Shown here piece by piece: positions 26,272-34,499 of a DNA stretch of 64,000 nucleotides. Source of the DNA: Chryseobacterium sp. SORGH_AS_0447 (GTDB lineage Bacteria > Bacteroidota > Bacteroidia > Flavobacteriales > Weeksellaceae); NCBI RefSeq assembly GCF_030818695.1, contig NZ_JAUTAR010000001.1, forward strand, positions 248,001 to 312,000, in the 5' to 3' direction. How positions within the stretch are numbered: position 1 is the stretch's first letter; the number at the start of each line of letters is the position of its first letter. The position numbers and the translations under genes were made by a program. Under the pieces are notes generated by a model, which saw nothing but the letters and a program-made list of their open reading frames with translations, was not told where the DNA came from and searched no databases.

Positions 26272-26444
26272 GTGCTTGTACAGATAATATCGTCCTGATA
26301 TTATCCTTTTTCGTTTTTACTTATTTTGGCTAAAAGCCATTCCTTTTTCATTAAAATCAATGTAACAGGTCTTATTTTTCGCAGTTAAAACATTTTTAAT
26401 GAAAAATTACCTGCCTCAACAAACAAAAACAACAACCAATAAAG

Positions 26445-27530
26445 ATGGGCAAAGCTGCAATCATTGGCGCCGGCGTATCCGGACTGAGCATGGCAAATTA
26501 TTTGGAAAAAAATAATATCGACTATCACCTCTACGAAAGAAGAACTCCAAACGATCTGAAAGGACACGGATTTATCCTTCCTAAAGAAGGCATTGAATTT
26601 CTTTCCGAAATCATCAATATCGACGACTTGTATGCAAAAGGAAGTTTCCTGAAAAAATACATCCACTACAACCAATCCGGAGACATCATCTCCGAAAAAG
26701 AGCTGGATAATGTATTTGTTGTTTCCAGAAGTGCACTGATTGAAATTCTCGCCAAAGGCGTTCCGGCAGATAAAATATCGTACAATTCCACTGTTGCACT
26801 GAATGGCTTTAACAATGGGAAGGCTGAAATCACCCTCGACGGCAACCAAGCGCTGGATGCAGATATCGTTATTGCCTCAGACGGATCAAGAAGCCGTTTA
26901 AGAAGAACGATTTTTCAGGACGAAACCATGAAAGCCGTTCTCGAAAACGAGGTGGTAAACATCATTGAAAACGAAGCGCTGGCCAGTGAAATCGAAAGCA
27001 ACTTCCTGAAATTCCACCATGAAGACGGAGGCCTTACTTTTGGGGTTCTAAAGCTTTCTTCTTCAAAAATCCTTTGGTATTGCCAGTTCGACATTACGAA
27101 ATATTTTATTAACGAGGATTATACACCGGACTGCATCAGGCAGTTTATGCTGGATACATTCGGGGACTGGAATCCGCTGATCTCCTCTATTATTGAAGGT
27201 TCAAGCTATGACAATGCCCATATATGGCGTGTTTATGAACTGGAAAAGCTGAATCCTTTCCATCATCAGAATATCGTGTTCATCGGCGATGCTGCTCACC
27301 CTCTGATTCCTTTCACCAGCCAGGGCGTTACTTCTGCATTAAAAGATTCTTTTACTTTAACGAACTTATTGACTAAGCAAAACGATCTTGAGGAAACGTT
27401 CAGACAGTACGAAGAAGAGAGAAGACCTGAAATCGACATTCACATCGCCAACGGAAGAGCTTTGCTGGAACAGTTCCTTTTACCGCTTCACGAACAACCG
27501 AAAAACACATTACCAATCTCATACAAATAA
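26445..27530 (+). CDS. FAD-dependent oxidoreductase (flavoprotein monooxygenase type)
   Basis: 361 residues of the PHBH-like group A monooxygenase fold. The FAD dinucleotide motif is IIGAGVSGLSMANYLEKNNIDYHLYERR (GxGxxG at 8-13). DIVIASDGSRSRLRR is the second FAD/NAD(P)H motif region, and FIGDAAHPLIPFTSQGVTSALKDS (about 279-303) binds the FAD ribityl chain. The enzyme probably hydroxylates or oxidises a small aromatic or amine. The next gene, an aminotransferase, starts one base after this stop, so the two form a tight operon and may act on one metabolite. Substrate unknown. Confidence 0.85.
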   Translation: MGKAAIIGAGVSGLSMANYLEKNNIDYHLYERRTPNDLKGHGFILPKEGIEFLSEIINIDDLYAKGSFLKKYIHYNQSGDIISEKELDNVFVVSRSALIEILAKGVPADKISYNSTVALNGFNNGKAEITLDGNQALDADIVIASDGSRSRLRRTIFQDETMKAVLENEVVNIIENEALASEIESNFLKFHHEDGGLTFGVLKLSSSKILWYCQFDITKYFINEDYTPDCIRQFMLDTFGDWNPLISSIIEGSSYDNAHIWRVYELEKLNPFHHQNIVFIGDAAHPLIPFTSQGVTSALKDSFTLTNLLTKQNDLEETFRQYEEERRPEIDIHIANGRALLEQFLLPLHEQPKNTLPISYK

Positions 27531-27531
27531 G

Positions 27532-28689
27532 ATGTTTACAAATAAAGATATCAATTTCGAAGCCTTGAAAAGAAAAGCCTATAACGGAAGATGGGCTACC
27601 CTTGAGGACGGCATCATCCCTTTGACAGCCGCAGATCCCGATTTCAGAATGTCGGAAGAAATAGAAAACGGAATTATTGAATACATTAAAGACGGCTACC
27701 TGAGCTATGGCCCGTTCTCCGGCATCCCTGAATTCAAAAAGAGTGTCGCAGAACATTTTAACGTTGAAAAAAAGGGAAGCTTTACCCCAGCCAATGTTTT
27801 AGCCGTAAACAGCGCCGCCCAGGGAATGTTCCTGATTGCCAAATACGTCCTGAATCCCGGAGATGAAGCCATTATATTCGATCCCGTGGATTTCCTCTTC
27901 AAAAAAACCGTCGAAGCCGTTGGCGGAAACATCAGGTTATGTGCCGTAGATTCCCGAACAGGCGATATCGATTTTGATATGCTGATTTCGCTGATCTCAC
28001 CGAAAACAAAAATGATCAGCATCTGCAATCCGCATAATCCGGTGGGAAGAGTATATTCTAAAGAAATTCTAAAGAAGATTTCCGAAATTGCCGCTGCCCA
28101 CGACCTTTGGGTGATGAGCGATGAGATCTGGAGCGATATTGTGTATGACAAAAGGGAATTCAATACTTATTCTTCAGTTTCTAAGGAAGCCAGAAAGAAA
28201 AGCTTTACGGTATTCGGGTTTTCAAAATCTTTTGGTATTGCAGGCCTTAGAATCGGTGCCGTTCTGTGCAACGATCAGGAATTGTTGGATGACTTTACTG
28301 AGAAATCACAATTTAACTCTACCATTGAAGGGGTGTCTACCCTATCACAAATTGCGGCAAGTGTTGCGATTGACCGGGCTAAACCGTGGTTCAACGATTT
28401 TCTTACCCATTTGCAGCACAACAGGGATCTGGCGCACAGCATGCTGAGCAATTCAGGGATCTTAACGCCTAATCTTCCGGAAGCAACCTTCGTGATTTTC
28501 CCGAAAATTGAAAACGGGATGTCGAGTGACGAACTTACCCAGCACGTTTTAAAAGAAGGAAAAGTAGCCATTGTTCCTGGCTCGGAAAGATGGTTTGGAA
28601 AAGGTGCGGAAGGACATATCCGGATCTGCTTCTCCACTTCCCAGGAAATCCTGACGGAAGGTTTAAATAGATTGATTAATAGCTTTTAA
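27532..28689 (+). CDS. PLP-dependent aminotransferase class I/II (MalY/PatB-like)
   Basis: 385 residues from the ATG at 27532, placed one base after the oxidoreductase stop; a longer frame into that gene is not credible. Fold-type I features are visible: NSAAQGMF (PLP phosphate loop), CNPHNPVGRVYSKEIL, SDEIWSDIVYD (Asp-x-x-Tyr-like PLP contact) and the Schiff-base lysine in VFGFSKSFGIAGLRIG (near residue 233). The NPHNPVG, SDEIWSDIVYD and SKSFGIAG blocks resemble the MalY/PatB C-S lyase branch as much as true aminotransferases, so beta-lyase activity is an alternative. A strong hairpin follows. Confidence 0.87.
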   Translation: MFTNKDINFEALKRKAYNGRWATLEDGIIPLTAADPDFRMSEEIENGIIEYIKDGYLSYGPFSGIPEFKKSVAEHFNVEKKGSFTPANVLAVNSAAQGMFLIAKYVLNPGDEAIIFDPVDFLFKKTVEAVGGNIRLCAVDSRTGDIDFDMLISLISPKTKMISICNPHNPVGRVYSKEILKKISEIAAAHDLWVMSDEIWSDIVYDKREFNTYSSVSKEARKKSFTVFGFSKSFGIAGLRIGAVLCNDQELLDDFTEKSQFNSTIEGVSTLSQIAASVAIDRAKPWFNDFLTHLQHNRDLAHSMLSNSGILTPNLPEATFVIFPKIENGMSSDELTQHVLKEGKVAIVPGSERWFGKGAEGHIRICFSTSQEILTEGLNRLINSF

Positions 28690-28704
28690 ATCAAAATCTG
28701 ATAA

Positions 28705-28744
28705 AATAATTCCGGGCAAAATTTTTGTTTTGTCCGGAATTATT
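28705..28744. terminator. Bidirectional terminator between convergent genes
   Basis: 17-bp arms (28705-28721 and 28728-28744, one G-T position) with the loop TTTTTG. It separates the aminotransferase (plus) from the sugar dehydrogenase (minus). Confidence 0.85.
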
Positions 28745-28828
28745 ATTTACTGATTGCATTATTCTTCTTAATAGTTGGCAAAAAATTTCATGATATTTAA
28801 GACCGCCAGTTCTGTTATTAACCGGAGA

Positions 28829-28860
28829 AACTTCCAGCCCCCAGCTTCCATCTTCCAGCC
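28829..28860. repeat. Pyrimidine-biased CTTCCAGC/CTTCCATC intergenic repeat
   Basis: CTTCCAGC (28831), CAGCTTCCA and TCTTCCAGCC occur in direct succession with strict strand bias. Similar GGAAG-type low-complexity intergenic strings are familiar from Chryseobacterium genomes (recollection, not searched). It lies just before the 3' end of the sugar dehydrogenase gene. Confidence 0.45.
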
Positions 28861-28864
28861 TTAC

Positions 28865-30085
28865 CTATTTTTTCGAAATTTTATACAGCTTTCCGCTGTC
28901 AGTCACAGCGTACAAACTGCCGTCGCTGCCATTCAGAACATCGCGGAATCTTTCATTTTCATCTTCTAAAAGACGTTCTTCGCCAACCACTTTATTGTCT
29001 TTCATTACAATCCGGTTGATGTGTTCCCCACTCAAACAGCCGATCATCAGGTTGCCTTTCCATTCCTCTATATTTCCGGTATAGAAAGTAACACCACTGG
29101 GAGAAATCACAGGATCCCAATAGTAAACAGGCTGCTCCGTTCCCGGTTTTTTTGTGGTTCCATTATTTATTTTCTCACCGGAATATTCAATACCATAGGT
29201 TACATCGCCCCAACCATAATTTTTTCCCGGCTTGATCAGGTTGATCTCATCACCGCCTTTGGGTCCCATTTCCACATCCCAGAGCGTTCCGTTCGGATCG
29301 ATGGCCATTCCCTGCGGATTCCGGATGCCGTATGCATAAATTTCAGGTTTAAATCCTGCTTTCCCGATGAAAGGATTTCCCGGTGCAGGTTTACCGTCTT
29401 TGGTTATCTTTAAAATCTTTCCTAAATAGTTATCTGTTCTCTGGGCATAGATCCTCGTCTGTTTATCGGATCTTTCACCTGTACTTACAAACAGGTTTCC
29501 GTCTTTATCAAACGCCAGCCGGCTGCCGTAATGCTTGTCGCCGTCATATGTTGGAGTAGCCCGGAAAATAACCTGAACTCCTGAAATAGTCTTTAGATCA
29601 GGAGAAAGTGTTCCTTTGCCTACGGCGGTATGGTTTCCTTTTTCGTAAGGCTCCGAAAAGCTGAAGTAGATCATATTATTGGTTCTGAAATCAGGATCTA
29701 AAGCAACATCAAGCATGCCGCCCTGCCCTTTTGTATCGACTTTCGGGAAACCTTCGATTTTCGAAATCTGTTTTCCGTCGACGGAAACCACATTGATGTA
29801 TCCTCTTTTATCCGTAATCAAAAACCGTCCGTCAGGCAGATTGATGATTCCCCAGGGCTTTCCAAGCTCTTTACTCAGGATCTCTACTTGATACGGCGTT
29901 GAGGTTTTCACCGCTTTTATACGGGTCTGTCCGGCAAAGGCCGGTTTATATTCCGGGGAATTCGGCTCTTTCGTTTCTACGCTGCCGTCTTTTCCCAGCT
30001 TTTGAGCATTTAGTTTGTTGTCTTTACAGGAAGATAAAATCAGGACTAAACTGAATGCAGAAATGTAAAATTTATGGAAATTCAT
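28865..30085 (-). CDS. PQQ-dependent sugar dehydrogenase lipoprotein (glucose/sorbosone dehydrogenase family)
   Basis: 406 residues with a lipoprotein signal peptide (LILSSCKDN, Cys near 20). The six-bladed propeller of the GSDH/YliI family is evident: PWGIINLPDGRFLITDKRGYINVV, GQGGMLDVALDPDF, YGSRLAFDKDGNLFVSTGER, YAYGIRNPQGMAIDPNGTLWDVEMGPKGGDEINLI and NYGWGDVTYGIEYSG. Members oxidise aldose sugars with PQQ in the periplasm. The family His/Arg positions in blades 1-3 are partly kept, but PQQ use is inferred. It converges with the aminotransferase gene, and no PQQ synthesis gene is in the window. Confidence 0.88.
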   Translation of the reverse strand: MNFHKFYISAFSLVLILSSCKDNKLNAQKLGKDGSVETKEPNSPEYKPAFAGQTRIKAVKTSTPYQVEILSKELGKPWGIINLPDGRFLITDKRGYINVVSVDGKQISKIEGFPKVDTKGQGGMLDVALDPDFRTNNMIYFSFSEPYEKGNHTAVGKGTLSPDLKTISGVQVIFRATPTYDGDKHYGSRLAFDKDGNLFVSTGERSDKQTRIYAQRTDNYLGKILKITKDGKPAPGNPFIGKAGFKPEIYAYGIRNPQGMAIDPNGTLWDVEMGPKGGDEINLIKPGKNYGWGDVTYGIEYSGEKINNGTTKKPGTEQPVYYWDPVISPSGVTFYTGNIEEWKGNLMIGCLSGEHINRIVMKDNKVVGEERLLEDENERFRDVLNGSDGSLYAVTDSGKLYKISKK

Positions 30086-30137
30086 ACAATTAGATTTGAT
30101 GGTTCCCGTAATGGATGGAAAAATAATGCCATAAAAA

Positions 30138-30173
30138 TTTGGCAGTTCAGAATTTTATTCTACATTTGTAGAA
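30138..30173 (+). promoter_or_regulatory. Promoter overlapped by a BlaI-type operator
   Basis: TTTG at 30138-30141, 19 bases, TACATTTG at 30161-30168. The -7 element lies inside the palindrome TTCTACA-TT-TGTAGAA (30158-30173), of the TACA/TGTA form bound by BlaI/MecI repressors. A second half-site TGTAGAA is at 30187-30193, just before the ATG. This supports autorepression of the blaI-like gene. Confidence 0.75.
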
Positions 30174-30194
30174 CAAAATATTAACATGTAGAAT

Positions 30195-30569
30195 ATGAAA
30201 GAAATAAAACTTACCGATTCCGAAAAAGACCTCATGGATATTCTTTGGGAAAAAGAAAAAGCATTCATGAAAGATATTCTGGAATCTTATCCCGAGCCGA
30301 AACCGGCGACCACCACCATTGCCACGCTGCTGAAAAGAATGCAGAACAAAGATTTTGTCGGCTATAAATTATATGGAAATTCCCGCGAATACTTTCCGAA
30401 AATCGAGAAAGGGGAATATTTCAAAGAAGAAATGTCTTCCATGATTGACCGTTTTTTCAACAGTTCCGTCACCCAGTTTGCTTCATTTTTTACCTCGAAT
30501 GCAAAGTTTTCCCAGAAACAGCTGAAAGAACTCCGTGAAATTATCGACCGTCAAATTGATGAAAAATGA
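30195..30569 (+). CDS. BlaI/MecI/CopY-family transcriptional repressor
   Basis: 124 residues, the normal size. The N-terminal winged helix is LTDSEKDLMDILWEKEKAFMKDILESY...TTIATLLKRMQNKDFVGYKLYGNSREYFP, and the C-terminal helical part is the dimerisation region. Known members repress their own operon until cleaved after a signal from a BlaR1/MecR1 sensor protease. Here the next gene, overlapping by four bases, encodes such an M56 membrane protease, and a TACA/TGTA palindrome overlaps the promoter. No beta-lactamase is adjacent, so the regulon is unknown. Confidence 0.93.
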   Translation: MKEIKLTDSEKDLMDILWEKEKAFMKDILESYPEPKPATTTIATLLKRMQNKDFVGYKLYGNSREYFPKIEKGEYFKEEMSSMIDRFFNSSVTQFASFFTSNAKFSQKQLKELREIIDRQIDEK

Positions 30570-31966
30570 TAATCCTTTTTAAAATTATACTGTGCTCTAC
30601 CCTGCTGATTGCGTTTTACTATTATTTTTTGCAGAAGGAAAAAATGTATAGGTTCAACAGGATCTATCTGTTATTTTCGCTGTTGTTTTCCTGTACGGTT
30701 CCTTTTATTTCGATCAGTACGGAATCGCCGAAACCGACAAATCGTCTACAGACCGCCTTCGAGAGCACCCAGCAGATTCTGGATCTTACGCCCGTGCAGA
30801 ATGATTTCAACCTTGTTAATTTGATCTGGATAATCTATGGAATCATAACCTTTATATTTTTAAGCAGAATAATTGCTTCGTTTCTGAAAATCAATAATTT
30901 GAAAGGCGAAAAGATTATTTATCAAAATCGGGAACTTCTGGTAACGGAGAAAAATATTCCGCCTTTCAGTTTTTGGAATACAATCTATCTGGGGAGAAGT
31001 TATTTCACTGATCAGCAAATGGACGACAGGATTTTTCTGCACGAAAAAAGCCACCTGGAACAAAAACACAGCATTGATCTTATGATGGTTGAAATCGTAA
31101 AAGCTTTCACCTGGTTCAATCCCGCAGTTTATTTTTATAAAAAAGCCATTCGGATCAATCACGAATTCCTGGCCGATGAATCGGTCTTAAAGAATCATTT
31201 TAACGTAAAAGACTATCAGAATTTAATACTGGATGAAATCATTTCCAGTCAAGATTATAACCTTACGCATACATTCAATTTTAACAACACCAAAAAACGA
31301 TTTATTATGATGAACACCAAAAAGTCCAAATGGGCCCCAGTGAAAAAAGCCATCAGTATTCCTGCTTTGCTGATTGCTTTCGGATTATTTGCTGAAAAAA
31401 CCTATGCCCACCCGATTGAAAAGATGATTCAGGAAGCCCGGGAAAAAATTTCAGGCAATGATCTCAGTCCGGCAGTACGAACTCAGGAAAACAACAGTCC
31501 AGAAGCCACAAAATACGATATTCCTGAAGCACCTGAAATTCCTAAAGAATTAATCGGAAATATCACCGAAGAAAAAAAGATTCAGGATACCATCCGGCCT
31601 CAGGAAGGTAAAAACACAAATCTAAATCAGGAAACGGTGTCCAATTCAACAAATGATCCTACACAGCTTCCGCAATTTCCGGGCGGAATGAATGAACTGA
31701 GAAACAAAGTTGCAAAATTATTCGAGGGCTCCAGACTGGAAGCTAAAAAACCGAAAGGATTATCAAGAGCCGATATTATGTTTACCGTAAACGAAGTTGG
31801 AAATGTAGTGGATGTAAAAGTCGCAGGAAATAATGAGTCTTTTAATAATGAAGCATTGATCTCATTTAAAAAAGCCAATGAAAATGTCACTTGGAAGCCT
31901 GCTGAAAAAGATGGAAGACCTGTAAATTACGCCATGCGACTGCCATTAACCATGTCATTTGAATAA
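30566..31966 (+). CDS. BlaR1-like M56 membrane metallopeptidase with C-terminal TonB_C domain
   Basis: 466 residues. Three membrane segments (about 2-22, 33-50 and 84-108) precede the cytoplasmic M56 peptidase motif H159-E160-KS-H163 (LHEKSHLEQKHSIDLMMVEI), with INHEFLADE as the downstream Glu motif. A further membrane helix is at about 262-280. The outside part has no penicillin-binding domain; it has a low-complexity linker and a TonB_C-like domain (FPGGMNELRNKVAKLF...MFTVNEVGNVVDVKVAGNNESFNNEALISF...NVTWKPAEKDGRPVNYAMRLPLTMSF, about 370-466). It is translationally coupled to the BlaI gene, and probably senses something in the periplasm and inactivates the repressor. Confidence 0.9.
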   Translation: MIILFKIILCSTLLIAFYYYFLQKEKMYRFNRIYLLFSLLFSCTVPFISISTESPKPTNRLQTAFESTQQILDLTPVQNDFNLVNLIWIIYGIITFIFLSRIIASFLKINNLKGEKIIYQNRELLVTEKNIPPFSFWNTIYLGRSYFTDQQMDDRIFLHEKSHLEQKHSIDLMMVEIVKAFTWFNPAVYFYKKAIRINHEFLADESVLKNHFNVKDYQNLILDEIISSQDYNLTHTFNFNNTKKRFIMMNTKKSKWAPVKKAISIPALLIAFGLFAEKTYAHPIEKMIQEAREKISGNDLSPAVRTQENNSPEATKYDIPEAPEIPKELIGNITEEKKIQDTIRPQEGKNTNLNQETVSNSTNDPTQLPQFPGGMNELRNKVAKLFEGSRLEAKKPKGLSRADIMFTVNEVGNVVDVKVAGNNESFNNEALISFKKANENVTWKPAEKDGRPVNYAMRLPLTMSFE

Positions 31967-31972
31967 ACAGAC

Positions 31973-32000
31973 AAGCATCCCAAACCGGGATGCTTTTTTA
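31973..32000 (+). terminator. Terminator of the blaI-blaR1-like operon
   Basis: AAGCATCCC, loop AAACC, GGGATGCTT, then T run. Confidence 0.92.
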
Positions 32001-32081
32001 TTTAACAGATGATAAATAAAATGAATCATCAAAATATAAATTAAGATCCATCGTATGGTTGAATGCCAAATAATTCTTTCG

Positions 32082-32089
32082 TATTTTTG
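32082..32089 (+). promoter_or_regulatory. -7 element of uvrB
   Basis: TATTTTTG, with TTG at 32059-32061 about 20 bases upstream and the uvrB ATG 22 bases downstream. Confidence 0.6.
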
Positions 32090-32111
32090 TTAGGATAACA
32101 TCACAAATTTT

Positions 32112-34103
32112 ATGAATTTTAAACTTCAATCAGAATATAAACCTACCGGAGACCAGCCGCAAGCTATTGAAAAGCTTACCGAAGGCATACAGATCGGTGA
32201 AAAATACCAGACGCTGCTGGGGGTAACCGGATCCGGTAAAACCTTCACCGTGGCTAATGTTATACAGAATGTGCAGAAACCTACCTTGGTGTTGGCTCAT
32301 AATAAAACACTGGCCGCTCAGCTGTTTATGGAGTTCAAAGAATTCTTCCCGGAAAATGCCGTAGAATACTTTGTAAGTTACTACGATTACTACCAGCCGG
32401 AAGCCTATATTGCGACTTCCGGAACCTATATCGAGAAAGACCTGAGCATCAACGAAGAAGTGGAGAAGCTGAGGCTTTCGGCCACGGCGAGCCTCCTTTC
32501 AGGCCGAAGGGATGTCCTTATCGTTGCTTCCGTTTCCTGCATTTACGGTATCGGAAACCCAACGGAATTTCACAAATCCCTGATCTCTATCGCTATCGGA
32601 GAAAAGGTAACCCGGACTGCCCTGTTGCATGCTTTGGTGAATGCCTTGTATTCGAGGACACTTAATGAGTTTCAGCGGGGTACATTCCGTGTGAAAGGAG
32701 ATGTGATCGATGTATTTCCGGCGTATGCAGACAATGCCATCAGAATCCAGTTTTTTGGAGACGAAATCGAAAAGATCCAGAGTTTTGACCCGGTTTCAGG
32801 AAACGTAACGGGCAATTTTGAACAGATCCAGATTTATCCGGCCAATCTTTTCGTAACATCAAAAGAAACCCTGAACGGAGCCATCCGGAATATTCAGGAC
32901 GATTTGGTAAAACAGGTGGATTTTTTCAGTTCCATTGAAAAACCGCTGGAAGCCAAAAGATTACAGGAAAGAACCGAGCTTGACCTTGAGATGATTAAAG
33001 AATTAGGTTACTGTTCCGGTATTGAGAACTATTCCAGGTATCTCGACGGCCGGCTTCCGGGAACGAGGCCTTTCTGCCTGCTGGATTATTTTCCGAAAGA
33101 TTACCTGATGGTGATCGATGAAAGCCACGTGACGGTACCGCAGGTTCACGCGATGTACGGAGGCGACCGAAGCCGGAAGGAAGCCTTAGTGGAATACGGT
33201 TTCAGACTTCCGGCCGCCATGGACAACCGACCATTGAAATTCGAGGAATTCGAGGCCATCCAGAATCAGGTGATTTACGTTTCAGCGACCCCGGCAGACT
33301 ATGAACTGGAGAAAACGGGAGGTGCTTATATCGAACAGATCATCCGGCCAACCGGACTTTTAGATCCGATTATCGAAATCCGGCCAACCATCAACCAGAT
33401 TGATGATCTGATGGAAGAAATCCAAAAAAGAGCAGATCTTGACGAAAGAGTTCTGGTAACGACGCTGACAAAAAAGATGGCGGAAGAACTGACGAAATAC
33501 TTCACCAAATTCGGGATCAGAACAAGATACATTCACTCGGATGTCGAAACCCTGGAACGGATCCAGATCATGCAGGACCTGCGGGTAGGGCTTTTCGATG
33601 TGCTGATCGGGGTAAACCTGTTGAGGGAAGGTCTGGATTTACCGGAAGTTTCCCTGGTTGCTATCCTGGATGCCGATAAGGAAGGGATGCTGAGAAGCCG
33701 CCGGTCAATGATCCAAACGGTAGGTCGTGCTGCCCGTAACCTTAACGGAAGGGCCATTATGTATGCCGATAAGATTACCAAATCGATGCAGGCCACCCTG
33801 GATGAGACCGACTACCGCCGGGCCAAGCAGATGCAGTACAACGAGGAGCATGGAATGGTTCCGGTAGCATTAAATAAAAAGATTTCGGAAAGCCTGGTCG
33901 GAAGAAGCAAGGACTTCCCGGATGAAAAATACACCCAGAAGGAAATTCTTCAAAAGGTGGCTGAAGCCAAGGCCAGTTACACTTCTGAAGACATGGAAAA
34001 AGTCATTTCCCAGAAACAGAAAGAAATGGAAATGGCTGCCAAAAACCTCGATTTCATTAAAGCGGCTAAATTGAGGGATGAAATTGCAGCACTGAAAGAA
34101 TAG
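32112..34103 (+). CDS. uvrB: Excinuclease ABC subunit B
   Basis: 663 residues, full length. Walker A GVTGSGKT at 37-44; the beta-hairpin region YYDYYQPEAYIATSGTYIEKD (about 93-114) that inserts at lesions; helicase motifs MVIDESH (Walker B, about 336) and GVNLLREGLDLPEVSLVAILDADKEG, QTVGRAARN (motif VI). The C-terminal UVR domain (QKEMEMAAKNLDFIKAAKLRDEIAALKE) contacts UvrC. UvrB verifies damage in nucleotide excision repair. It is monocistronic with its own promoter and terminator. Confidence 0.98.
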   Translation: MNFKLQSEYKPTGDQPQAIEKLTEGIQIGEKYQTLLGVTGSGKTFTVANVIQNVQKPTLVLAHNKTLAAQLFMEFKEFFPENAVEYFVSYYDYYQPEAYIATSGTYIEKDLSINEEVEKLRLSATASLLSGRRDVLIVASVSCIYGIGNPTEFHKSLISIAIGEKVTRTALLHALVNALYSRTLNEFQRGTFRVKGDVIDVFPAYADNAIRIQFFGDEIEKIQSFDPVSGNVTGNFEQIQIYPANLFVTSKETLNGAIRNIQDDLVKQVDFFSSIEKPLEAKRLQERTELDLEMIKELGYCSGIENYSRYLDGRLPGTRPFCLLDYFPKDYLMVIDESHVTVPQVHAMYGGDRSRKEALVEYGFRLPAAMDNRPLKFEEFEAIQNQVIYVSATPADYELEKTGGAYIEQIIRPTGLLDPIIEIRPTINQIDDLMEEIQKRADLDERVLVTTLTKKMAEELTKYFTKFGIRTRYIHSDVETLERIQIMQDLRVGLFDVLIGVNLLREGLDLPEVSLVAILDADKEGMLRSRRSMIQTVGRAARNLNGRAIMYADKITKSMQATLDETDYRRAKQMQYNEEHGMVPVALNKKISESLVGRSKDFPDEKYTQKEILQKVAEAKASYTSEDMEKVISQKQKEMEMAAKNLDFIKAAKLRDEIAALKE

Positions 34104-34105
34104 AT

Positions 34106-34136
34106 AAAAAGAGACTGGTTTTCAGTCTCTTTTTTG
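34106..34136 (+). terminator. Terminator of uvrB
   Basis: AAAGAGACTG (34108-34117), loop GTTTT, CAGTCTCTTT (34123-34132), with T run. Confidence 0.9.
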
Positions 34137-34193
34137 TTTACTATTTAGATTATTGATTTTATTGTTATTGTAAAATCAAAAGCAAATAAAAAT

Positions 34194-34221
34194 AACCCGA
34201 CATTCTTTAAAATGTTGGGTT
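34194..34221 (-). terminator. Terminator of the membrane-protein/DUF3820 operon
   Basis: AACCCGACATT (34194-34204) pairs with AATGTTGGGTT (34211-34221) with one G-T pair. It lies 30 bases past the DUF3820 stop on the minus strand. Confidence 0.75.
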
Positions 34222-34250
34222 ATTTAAATATTTTTAAACTTAAATTAAAC

Positions 34251-34490
34251 TTATCGCTGATTCCTTACTGCTGAGCGGATAGGAATCAATAATTCCGTTA
34301 AGCCGTTTAACTTGATTTCATAAACCGTTGCCAGCTGCATTCCCAGTTTGCCTTTGGGCATTCCGGTCCGTTGAAACCATTCTAAGTAACTTATCGGCAG
34401 ATCGGCAAGCACAGTTCCCTGATATTTTCCGAAGGGCATTTTTACGATACAGATTTCTTTCAATATTTCCGGGTTAATTCCGTCCTGCAT
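34251..34490 (-). CDS. DUF3820 family protein
   Basis: 79 residues. The family core is ICIVKMPFGKYQGTVLADLPISYLEWFQRTGMPKGKLGMQLATVYEIKLNGL (residues 11-62), typical of the small DUF3820 proteins sometimes called quorum-sensing-regulated virulence factors. It is cytoplasmic and of unknown biochemical role. It lies nine bases after the AI-2E-family transporter on the same strand and is probably the last gene of that operon. Confidence 0.87.
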   Translation of the reverse strand: MQDGINPEILKEICIVKMPFGKYQGTVLADLPISYLEWFQRTGMPKGKLGMQLATVYEIKLNGLTELLIPIRSAVRNQR

Positions 34491-34499
34491 ATTCTGTTT

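Noticed and set aside
27388..27531. Upstream extension of the aminotransferase
   Set aside because: It lies wholly within the oxidoreductase gene, and an ATG one base after that gene's stop gives the expected N-terminus.
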